DNA of 64,000 bases from Candidatus Obscuribacter sp. (GTDB lineage: Bacteria > Cyanobacteriota > Vampirovibrionia > Obscuribacterales > Obscuribacteraceae). Location of the stretch: the NCBI GenBank assembly GCA_021772095.1, contig JADYXR010000017.1, positions 43,845 through 107,844 on the forward strand, given 5' to 3'. Under the pieces are notes generated by a model. That model searched no databases, was not told where the DNA came from, and saw nothing but the letters and a program-made list of their open reading frames with translations. The translations under genes were made by a program, and so were the position numbers. Of the stretch, positions 56,679 to 64,000 are shown piece by piece. Numbering within the stretch: position 1 is the stretch's first letter; every line of letters begins with the position of its first letter.

Positions 56679-57278
56679 TTACTTCGCCGCAACCGCAGGC
56701 GTCAACAATGCACCAGCAACTTCCGCGACACGAGCCGCGATTTTGCCTACGGTCTCTTGTTTCTTGGCGTCCTTAAGCGAGCCGTCATCATTGAATGCAT
56801 CGCCAGCCTGACCGAGGGCAATTTGATCTGGTATCACAATGACACCGATGTTTCCCAAAATCGATCTGACGGTGACAAGCCCTCTGAGACCACCCATCGC
56901 ACCAGGTGAAGCAGCCAGCAAGCCGGCAACCTTGCCTGTGTAACACTCAAGGCTCTTCTCACCCGGTTCGGGACGAGAGGTCCAATCAATGGCATTCTTC
57001 AGTGCGCCCGAAATCGAACTGTTGTATTCAGGACTGGCGATTAGAAATGCCTGATGCTCCTTCATGAGCTTCTTCAGCTTCTTGGCGTTCTCAGGCAAAC
57101 CTGCTTCAGCTTCGATGTCGCCGTCATAAATCGGCATGTCGAAATCCTTCAAGTCTATAAAGGTAGTCTCAGCTCCAGCCTGCTCAGCAAGTTTGCCCGC
57201 CAACTGTGCCAGTTTTTTATTGAGGGAATCTTTTCGCAAGCTCCCTGCAAAACAAAGTATTTTCGGTTTGTCTGTCAC
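56679..57278 (-). CDS. NADPH-dependent FMN reductase
   Basis: 199 residues from the GTG at 57278, with GGAGAG close upstream; upstream frame residues are not family-like. Flavodoxin-like fold: ILCFAGSLRKDSLNKKLAQ binds the FMN phosphate, and SPEYNSSISGALKNAIDW is the second FMN loop. Reduces flavins, quinones, chromate or azo compounds. Length is standard (about 190). Confidence 0.93.
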   Translation of the reverse strand: MTDKPKILCFAGSLRKDSLNKKLAQLAGKLAEQAGAETTFIDLKDFDMPIYDGDIEAEAGLPENAKKLKKLMKEHQAFLIASPEYNSSISGALKNAIDWTSRPEPGEKSLECYTGKVAGLLAASPGAMGGLRGLVTVRSILGNIGVIVIPDQIALGQAGDAFNDDGSLKDAKKQETVGKIAARVAEVAGALLTPAVAAK

Positions 57279-57552
57279 AACTCTCTCCTCGAGGTGTAGG
57301 TGGCACCTGCCGCTGCGCGTCAGCTCATACCGACAGGGAGTACCGGATGTAGGCACTGCTGCACGTGCCAATGTTGGCACATTTAGCATCCCATCCGTGC
57401 CGTTTTGCACTGGCATATTTTAACCGAGCCGCATTAAATCTGCGCGAACCATGGGAATAACCGCAAGCCAATCCGATTTCGGATACTAAAACTACACAAA
57501 TTCTCCGTACATTGATTGGACAAGGCATTTGGGGAATACGAGGGATTGCGGC

Positions 57553-60500
57553 ATGTCATTTAAGGCAACAGATCACACACCACCAAAACCAGACCTGTCG
57601 GATTTATCGAACGACCCGGATCTGGCGGCGAAGATGTTTCAAGACGCACAGCCGGACCCAAAAACCACAGCGTCGGCAAAAGAAACGCCAAGCGAAACCT
57701 TACCAGAAATCTCCAATCCTTATGCTCCAGAGTTCAATCAGATCAACGGACTCGATGGTGTAGCGCCGACGGACAAGACACCAAAGGCAGACGGCGCGGC
57801 CACAGCCGATGCTGACGTTATTACCGATCCGTTCAATCCGAAATTCAATGTTCCAGGCAAGCTCAACAAGCCCGGAGAAGCAGGTCCCAAGCCAGATGTA
57901 ATCCTTAATCCTTTCGATCCTAATTTTGTCGAACTTCCAAAAGAGCCTAAGGATGGGCCTAAACCTGGTGTTAAGGGTGCCGATCAGCCTGGGCAAATCG
58001 ATATGGATCCTTTTGATCCTTTCAAAAACTGGGACAGCATTCCTGGCTTGGTGCCAATGGATAAAAAACCAGTAGCACCACCCGCGGAGCAGCCGAAACC
58101 TGCAGATACGCCGGTCAAGCCGGTTGAGCCTGTTAAACCTGAAGCGCCAAAACCGACAGACAAAATCGAGCCTTCACCTTCAGATAAGATCGTTCCAAAT
58201 CCCGTTTTCAACGAGAGTAACGTAGGCGAAGCAGTCAAACTGGCGCAATCTAAAAACCAGCAGATTATCGTGATCTCGACACCGGACGGCAAGGTCGGAG
58301 CGACCGAAGCAGCCGCCATGCAAGCCAATGCAAGCGACGCCGTCTTCGTCAATGTCAATTTCCAGAAAGCCGATCAGATGATGCGCGCCGGTCTTGAAAC
58401 CACACATTACTGGCAGCTCGCCAACCTCTGCGGTGCCGGCGGTGACGTCAACAATCTCTATCAAAAACCTGGATTCATCGGACGTTTCAATCCATCAGAT
58501 TTCAACGCCCAGGACCCCCAGGGTAGCTTGAAAGCGGTAGCCGCGAACGATGTCGAGAAAGTCTTCTCAGGCACAGTCAAGCCGCCAACACCAGGGCCTG
58601 TGGCACCAGGTCCCGTCAGAACAGACAGCAAGGTCGAGCCCGTAGCACCACCGACGGTGCCAGGACCAGACGGCAAAGTAGTACCACCGACTGACACCAC
58701 AGACACTCCGGCTGTACCGCCAGCAGATAAAGTAGAGCCAAAACCGCAAGTCATTGCTCCAGACAAACTGGTCAATCCAAACCCTGAAGCTGTCGTCAAA
58801 CCGGGCACAAGCGATGCGCCGATCGAACCCAAAGACGCGCCGGCAAAACCTGAAAAAACTGGACCAGTCAAGCTTCCAAAAACTGACTTCGAGACCAACG
58901 ACATTGAGCAGGCTGTTCAAGCCGCCAAAGATAACAACCTTCCTCTGATTGTATACAGAGGCTCGCAGAACTGCAGATACTGCCCTCCTGTCAAAGCGAA
59001 CATGGCACAGTTTGGCAAGGAGATGGAAGGCAAAAGCACTACTGACGCTGTTGTCTTGAGACTGGACCATAGCATGCTTGGTGCGCTACAAAGAAGTAAC
59101 CCGGCAGCAGCAGCGATGATGGACGATATCGTGCGAGGCACAGGCTTCCCGAACGTAGCCGTCTTCAATCCGAACAACTTGAAACAACCCATTGCCGACG
59201 TACGCGGCGACAATCTGAATGAAGTCCGATCTCTCATTCAGTCCGGTCGCAACGCGATGGGCAGCGCTGAAGTCAAAGCAGTTAAGCCTTCACAGCCAAC
59301 TGACGGAGTTCGTCAACCGGGCACCGCCGCCGCTGAAATTGCTCCACCAAGCACCTATAACGAAAACACTGTCTTAGACGCAGCCAAAGCGGCAAGAGAG
59401 AAAAACGTTCCAATGATCTCCTACGTGGACGGTCAGGCGGATCCGAAAGTAGCCAAAGCTCTGCAATACCTGCAAGAGAATGGCTTAGCTTCGACGCTCT
59501 CAATTTCACCGCCGAAGGCAGACAAAATGCTTCAGGCAGGTATGGAACAATCAAAGTTCTGGGCGCTGAAAAATGCAATGGAAGCCAAGGGAGACACCAA
59601 ATCCGGTGCTCATCTTAGCTCCTTCGCGCCGACAAGTTTGAAACCTGGTCAACGGTTCGCACCCGGTCAAAGTACAAATGCGAAGGCATCCGCTGACGAC
59701 ATCGTCGGTTTCTTGAAACAGAGCGGAGTCGATTTGTCGAAAAACAATAGCGAAGCAGCTGTTCGTGCTTTGCTCGACGGTGCGCCAATTCCTCCAGCCC
59801 CAAAGCCTGAAGCGCAGAAGCCTGAAGTGAAGCCGGCTGATGTGAAACCGGAAGTACCGGTTCCAGGCCAACCGCAAGCAACAGATTTGTTGAACCCTGT
59901 TGTGCCACCAGCTGTAGTCAACCCGGAAGCACCGGTTAAGCCTGAAGTCGCACCACCTCCGGCGGAAGTGAAACCAGTAGCGCCGGTCGAACCAGCAGCC
60001 GTGAAGCCTGAAGTTGCTCCGCCGCCTGCAGAAGTGACACCATTAACGCCGTTTGACCCAGCAGCGGTGCGTGAAGTCGCTCCACCTCCAGCTGAAGCGC
60101 AGAAACCAAAAGCACCCGTTGAGCCTGCGGTGAACCCTGAGGCACCGGTTGAACCCGCGGTGAAGCCCGAAGTTGTGGCACCACCGGCAGAGGCACCGAA
60201 ACCTCAAGTTCCTGCTCAACCTGAAGTCGAAAAACCAGCCTCCCTGGTCGAACCAGCAGTGCTGAAGAAACTGGGTCTTCCGGATGCAGCCGAAATTCTT
60301 CCTGTGAAAGCTGAAGAAAAAGGCGACAAGACCAACGCCTTCAAAGTCAAAACAGCGGACGAAGCGCTGAAGGTCCTCGAAGACGCTAAGAAATCGAATA
60401 AACCGCTGGTAGTGCACAGCTTCACTGTCATCTGTACAGACCTGTCATGCACACCAACAAAACTCGACAAGAGTGTGCCCGGACAATTTGGCGACGAAGC

Positions 60501-60741
60501 AAATTTCCTCGAACTTCCGCGCGGCGGAGTCGACGTTCCTGCAGGAGCTCAGTACGACGAACTCCGCAAGATCAACGATCTGTATAAGGTGACCGACGAA
60601 GACCATAAAACCAGTCTCGACATTCACGTGTTCAATGTGAACAGCAAAACTGGAGCATACGAAGCCAACAATGGCACCGATAGCAGAGCGAATCCAGCCA
60701 GCTTTGTCAGATCAAGACTGAACGCAATCAAGAAGCCGTAA
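57553..60741 (+). CDS. Large multi-domain thioredoxin-like / PEVK-linker protein
   Basis: 1062 residues from the ATG at 57553 with GAGGGA about 9 bases upstream. No signal peptide. N-terminal 150 residues repeat a motif of the type NPFxPxF (PFNPKFNVPG, NPFDPNFVELP, DPFDPF). Then four thioredoxin-like modules, each starting with (N/D)xxxA(V/L)xxA: about 225-330, 450-590 (with CRYC at 474-477, like a thioredoxin active site), 605-740, and 930-1060 (with ICTDLSC). Modules are separated by long Pro/Glu/Val/Lys linkers (about 335-440 and 745-925). I do not recognise a named family. A redox-sensing or scaffold role is an inference. Confidence 0.85.
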   Translation: MSFKATDHTPPKPDLSDLSNDPDLAAKMFQDAQPDPKTTASAKETPSETLPEISNPYAPEFNQINGLDGVAPTDKTPKADGAATADADVITDPFNPKFNVPGKLNKPGEAGPKPDVILNPFDPNFVELPKEPKDGPKPGVKGADQPGQIDMDPFDPFKNWDSIPGLVPMDKKPVAPPAEQPKPADTPVKPVEPVKPEAPKPTDKIEPSPSDKIVPNPVFNESNVGEAVKLAQSKNQQIIVISTPDGKVGATEAAAMQANASDAVFVNVNFQKADQMMRAGLETTHYWQLANLCGAGGDVNNLYQKPGFIGRFNPSDFNAQDPQGSLKAVAANDVEKVFSGTVKPPTPGPVAPGPVRTDSKVEPVAPPTVPGPDGKVVPPTDTTDTPAVPPADKVEPKPQVIAPDKLVNPNPEAVVKPGTSDAPIEPKDAPAKPEKTGPVKLPKTDFETNDIEQAVQAAKDNNLPLIVYRGSQNCRYCPPVKANMAQFGKEMEGKSTTDAVVLRLDHSMLGALQRSNPAAAAMMDDIVRGTGFPNVAVFNPNNLKQPIADVRGDNLNEVRSLIQSGRNAMGSAEVKAVKPSQPTDGVRQPGTAAAEIAPPSTYNENTVLDAAKAAREKNVPMISYVDGQADPKVAKALQYLQENGLASTLSISPPKADKMLQAGMEQSKFWALKNAMEAKGDTKSGAHLSSFAPTSLKPGQRFAPGQSTNAKASADDIVGFLKQSGVDLSKNNSEAAVRALLDGAPIPPAPKPEAQKPEVKPADVKPEVPVPGQPQATDLLNPVVPPAVVNPEAPVKPEVAPPPAEVKPVAPVEPAAVKPEVAPPPAEVTPLTPFDPAAVREVAPPPAEAQKPKAPVEPAVNPEAPVEPAVKPEVVAPPAEAPKPQVPAQPEVEKPASLVEPAVLKKLGLPDAAEILPVKAEEKGDKTNAFKVKTADEALKVLEDAKKSNKPLVVHSFTVICTDLSCTPTKLDKSVPGQFGDEANFLELPRGGVDVPAGAQYDELRKINDLYKVTDEDHKTSLDIHVFNVNSKTGAYEANNGTDSRANPASFVRSRLNAIKKP
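59790..60240 (+). repeat. PEVK-type repeat region in the large protein gene
   Basis: Imperfect repeats of short Pro-rich units (such as VKPEVAPPPAEV and PVEPAVKPE) coding for about 150 residues, composition dominated by Pro, Val, Glu, Lys and Ala. Confidence 0.8.
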
Positions 60742-60751
60742 ATGAGCGGCG

Positions 60752-60910
60752 CGAGAATCTGACGCTTCCTGACAGGGAGAGCTGACGGTTTCGCACCAAC
60801 AAGATCGACGGTTCCGCATCAAGAAGATATGACGGTTGCTCGTGGCGAGATCTGACGGTCCACATTTGGAACGATCTGACATCCCACATCAGAATGATCT
60901 GACGAAGGCG
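60752..60910 (+). repeat. Degenerate ~24-base tandem repeat array
   Basis: Seven imperfect units of 22-26 bases sharing AGATCTGACGGTTCC and a CA-rich tail, beginning just after the stop of the large thioredoxin-like gene. The TGACxxGGTTTC core partly resembles the unit at 34138-34256. No spacers, so not CRISPR. Confidence 0.75.
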
Positions 60911-60989
60911 CTGCGCAGAAACGCAGCAGCTAGCTTATGACGCCCATGCGCCGAGATGACCTTAACCGTTTTGCCGCTAACTTAAAAAC

Positions 60990-62270
60990 CTAACCGTTGG
61001 CCGCTGGTTTTGTGGAACCACTTTCCCAGCCTTGAACCATGCCTTTCACGTTGGCGACATATTGTTTTTCGTTGTTGTTGTCGCTGCCTGGAGCGTAAGT
61101 GTGGATGACTTGCGACAGGTGCGTATAGCCGCGTCCACCGTCAGACTGAGGTGCAAGATATTTGTCGTCGATCAAGCGATACCAATCGTCGACGCCCTGG
61201 CTGAAGTTTTCGTAGGCTCTGAATCCTTTATGCGAGCCGGCTGGTCCTTCGCCTTTGATGTTGCCCCAGCTGTTGGTTTCGGCGGCGACACCTTTGGTTC
61301 CGGCGCTCGATTCCTGGACGAAGAACGCCAGGGCGACTGCCGGATTGATGCCGCGTTTTACGCCTTCATCAAAAATATGCTGACCAAGTCCTGCAGCTGG
61401 TGAATCGAACGACTTCAAAACTTCGTCGATTTTTTCAGGCGTAATCGTCGGAGGTCCTTTCATTGCCATGTCGCCTGCAATCGGCGGCGGCACATCTCCA
61501 GCCCGTCCAGTACGGAACATCGGCTGGCGAGCCGGTTTGTCAAAACTGCCTGCATCAGAACTGCTGCTGCTGCGCTGCTGACCACCACCAGGACTGAAAC
61601 TACCAGGCCCGCTCGGTCGGCTTCCGCCGCCAGGAGAAAAACCGCGATTAGAACTACTGCTCGGAGGCGGACTGTAGTCCTGAGGCTGTGACTGTGGCTG
61701 CGGAGCAATCTGAGGTGGCGCCTCGCGTCGAGCTGACGGGGTTGGGAAATCAGGCTGTTTTTCCAGCTGATCGAGCCATTCTCCAGGAATCTTCGCGTTC
61801 GGATTGTTCTTTGTGAAATAGCGAATGAGTTCGCGGATGCTCGCTTTCTGATTCTCGTTGGACGCTTTCAGAGCTGCCGTTTTGTCCTGCGGACCTTCAC
61901 CTTCAATCTGTACATTTATACTGCCATCCGCATTCGGAGTGGTCTTCTTCGGATTGGAGCGCATCTGACCGTCTGTGCCGAGAATGAAGTCCGGTTCCAC
62001 ACCCGCCGCCTGGTTCTCAGCGGCGGACGAATAGTTGATTGCGCTGGCGTTATCGAGAACAGGCTTGACCGCGCCCCAGTCAGCACCGGCAAATGATGTC
62101 GGTGAAGGCGACGAGACCGTCGTTTCGGGATAAATATTGCCAGGGATAGCTATAGATGGAGTTGTGTCCACTGCGGCTCTGTCATAGAGACCTGCGCTGA
62201 GCGAGGAACTGCTGGATGCAGCCACGTCAGAACCGTCTCGGACTGAAGATAGTTCGAATCTACCGACCAT
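60990..62270 (-). CDS. Glucosaminidase-like cell-wall hydrolase with disordered N-terminus
   Basis: 426 residues; ATG with AGAGG 6 bases upstream. Residues 1-265 are Ser/Pro/Gln/Gly-rich and look disordered (RSSSSSDAGSFDKP...). The C-terminal domain (about 270-420) contains GINPAVALAFFVQESSAGT, ETNSWGNIKG, FRAYENFSQGVDDWYRLIDDKYL and HLSQVIHTYAPGSDNN, features of GH73/bacteriophage-type endo-N-acetylglucosaminidases with the Glu in VQESS as the likely acid. No signal peptide. It could be exported by another route or act in the cytoplasm. Confidence 0.75.
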   Translation of the reverse strand: MVGRFELSSVRDGSDVAASSSSSLSAGLYDRAAVDTTPSIAIPGNIYPETTVSSPSPTSFAGADWGAVKPVLDNASAINYSSAAENQAAGVEPDFILGTDGQMRSNPKKTTPNADGSINVQIEGEGPQDKTAALKASNENQKASIRELIRYFTKNNPNAKIPGEWLDQLEKQPDFPTPSARREAPPQIAPQPQSQPQDYSPPPSSSSNRGFSPGGGSRPSGPGSFSPGGGQQRSSSSSDAGSFDKPARQPMFRTGRAGDVPPPIAGDMAMKGPPTITPEKIDEVLKSFDSPAAGLGQHIFDEGVKRGINPAVALAFFVQESSAGTKGVAAETNSWGNIKGEGPAGSHKGFRAYENFSQGVDDWYRLIDDKYLAPQSDGGRGYTHLSQVIHTYAPGSDNNNEKQYVANVKGMVQGWESGSTKPAANG

Positions 62271-62351
62271 ATAGGCCTCTTAAGTTGATGATGATGATGA
62301 GCGTTCGAATGGGATTGCGGAAAACATCCCAGACATAGAGTGGTTAGGGTT

Positions 62352-62583
<232 letters not shown>

Positions 62584-62882
62584 TTACATTCGCCTAACAA
62601 ATAGCAATTCAATCTTGATGCCTCCTTGACGCGCCCGCATTCAACAATGGATGAACAGGGACATGGAGGACAAAACGACAAAAGATTCGATACACAAAAT
62701 AATTTATTGCCGATGACCGTTACCGGACCACTTTTCGAGGGCGTTATCAATGTAGCACTCCTGGAACATAGGTCAAAACTAGTGAATCGCTTTTTCGATT
62801 CATCTGTCTCATTGCGCAATAACACCGGTTTTCTGCGCATTCGAAAGTCAGAAGACTAGCAAATTTCCTGGAGGATAAATTG

Positions 62883-64000
62883 ATGGCGTTCAAAATAAAT
62901 TTCCCATATTCTTTTGCAGAATTGCCGCATGACGCGAGGAGGCGTTTCTTCGTCGCGTTCACCACGGCAGTGGGATTGAGCGCCTTCTGCTCAGGGGAAG
63001 CGGCTAAAGCAGTGGGTCCAACCGGGATGATCTACGAGGGCGTCAACATCGCCGGAGCGGAGTTCACACCACATGCGGTGCCTGGCACATTTCTAATTGA
63101 TTATGTTTTTCCGACCGATTCAGAGATCGATTACTTCTCTGCAAAAGGTATGGAATGCATACGGGTGCCTATCCTCTGGGAGCGCCTGCAACCAGCGGCT
63201 AACGGCGAATTCGACGCGGGATACGTCGGTCGTCTTGATTCGTCGATTTCAAAAATGACCGCCAAAGGTATGTCGGTAATCGTGGACGTGCACAATTATG
63301 GTGCGTACAGAAACACCACAGTCGGCGTCCCAGGTGGGCACCCAAACTCTATGTTTGCGGACCTCTGGAGCAGGCTGGCAACGAGATACAAAGGCAATCC
63401 AAAAGTAATTTTCGGATTGATGAACGAACCAGTCGGAAGCTCGATGACTGCCACCACCTGGTTAGCATCTTCACAAGCGGCGATCAACGCGATTCGCGCA
63501 ACAGGCGCGACCAATCTCATTCTGGTGCCATCCACTTATTGGATGCACCCGAAAGATTTTGTCAATTTAAACGCCAGCGTGATGATCAACATCACCGATC
63601 CTTTAAATAATTGGTCATATGATGTGCACCAATACCTGGACTACGACGGCTCCGGCTCACACACGGACTACCTCAGTCCAGCAGATGCCGTTGCCACATT
63701 GAGTGGATTTACTGATTGGTGCAAGTCGCATAATCGCACCGCGTTTCTTACTGAGATTGGCGTCACCACTGACGCAGGTGCAAATGCGTCACTGGCTGCG
63801 ATGTTGCAGTACATGCACGCAAACCCCGAGGTCTGGGCCGGTTATTCATACTGGTCAGCAGGCTCCTGGTGGGGCGGTTATATGTTCTCGTGCGAACCTA
63901 CCAGTGGCGGTCAAGACAGACCGCAGATGACTACGTTGCTCGCCAATTTAAAAGCGGGAGGAGGCGGAGATCCGGCACCGGCCGCGCCACCACCACCACC
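62883..64000 (+). CDS. GH5-family glycoside hydrolase (endoglucanase-like), partial
   Basis: ATG with GGAGG 10 bases upstream; the frame has no stop to the window edge (372 codons visible). N-terminus FPYSFAELPHDARRRFFVAFTTAVGL is a Tat-type RR-containing or Sec signal (RRRFF). GH5 signatures: VIVDVHNYGAY, acid/base in FGLMNEPVG (Glu182), DVHQYLDYDGSGSHTDY, nucleophile in FLTEIGV (Glu291) and GYSYWSAGSWWGGYMF. Cleaves beta-1,4-glucans or related. The end (GGGGDPAPAAPPPPP) is a linker, so a carbohydrate-binding or anchoring module probably follows outside the window. Confidence 0.93.
   Translation, partial: MAFKINFPYSFAELPHDARRRFFVAFTTAVGLSAFCSGEAAKAVGPTGMIYEGVNIAGAEFTPHAVPGTFLIDYVFPTDSEIDYFSAKGMECIRVPILWERLQPAANGEFDAGYVGRLDSSISKMTAKGMSVIVDVHNYGAYRNTTVGVPGGHPNSMFADLWSRLATRYKGNPKVIFGLMNEPVGSSMTATTWLASSQAAINAIRATGATNLILVPSTYWMHPKDFVNLNASVMINITDPLNNWSYDVHQYLDYDGSGSHTDYLSPADAVATLSGFTDWCKSHNRTAFLTEIGVTTDAGANASLAAMLQYMHANPEVWAGYSYWSAGSWWGGYMFSCEPTSGGQDRPQMTTLLANLKAGGGGDPAPAAPPPP

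Noticed and set aside
62626..62859. 77-codon plus-strand frame before the GH5 gene
   Set aside because: No recognisable protein features, an overlapping frame of similar length on the other strand, and no clear ribosome site for its ATG. Could be real but unsupported.

Overview
The window looks like chromosomal DNA of a free-living, Gram-negative-type bacterium of roughly 50% GC. The gene set and style point to a non-photosynthetic relative of Cyanobacteria (Vampirovibrionia/Melainabacteria, Obscuribacter-like). The signs are a cyanobacterial-type nucleotidyltransferase-phosphomannomutase fusion, many secreted or anchored TPR proteins, a TadE-like pilin-related protein, a phasin-like protein, and no photosynthesis genes. 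This placement is inference from gene content. No phage, insertion sequence, CRISPR array or defence island is visible; most of the window is housekeeping and envelope biology.

Layout. 1-5.2 kb (minus): a sugar-nucleotide/glycosyltransferase operon (GT4, nucleotidyltransferase-mutase fusion, rhodanese, partial unknown). 5.6-11.7 kb (minus): a signalling cluster of CHASE3-HAMP-PAS-PAS histidine kinase, two CheY-like receivers, an Hpt-REC-REC-GGDEF protein, then gpsA. 11.9-17.2 kb: a secreted unknown, a YiiX-like papain-fold protein, pta and a zinc-ribbon/TPR protein. 17.2-20.7 kb (minus): peptide ABC transporter (permeases plus lipoprotein) without ATPases. 20.8-24.2 kb (plus): rpmG, tRNA-Trp, secE, nusG, rplK, rplA, ending at a terminator without rplJ/rplL. 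24.3-34.8 kb: TadE-like, DnaJ-like, anchored TPR, holB, purA, a large anchored coiled-coil protein, secreted TPR, phasin-like. 35.0-42.6 kb: degenerate alkaline-phosphatase-fold protein, polA, a secreted HExxH metalloprotease, an APC permease. 42.7-50.8 kb: hydroxyacyl-CoA dehydrogenase, AI-2E-family protein, a cation antiporter, gatC, pyrG, DUF3592, DUF1643. 51-64 kb: TPR, a 59-residue membrane protein, APH-like kinase, aquaporin-like channel, M23 peptidase, FMN reductase, a 1062-residue thioredoxin-like/PEVK protein, a glucosaminidase-like protein and the start of a GH5 glycanase.

The points that stand out are a SecE with a 140-residue Pro/Thr-rich extracytoplasmic tail; a phosphatase-fold protein that has lost most of its recognisable metal ligands; a large protein alternating thioredoxin-like modules with PEVK-type linkers; a diguanylate cyclase whose first receiver carries Glu in place of the phospho-Asp; a promoter fused to a terminator-like hairpin ahead of rpmG; a long perfect palindrome beside a good promoter at 62.4 kb; and an unusual density of short degenerate tandem repeats, both inside genes and between them.

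Many genes use GTG or TTG starts with good Shine-Dalgarno sequences; where the ribosome binding site argued for a start internal to the longest frame, that start is given. Positions of domains are estimates by eye, and no database search was run.
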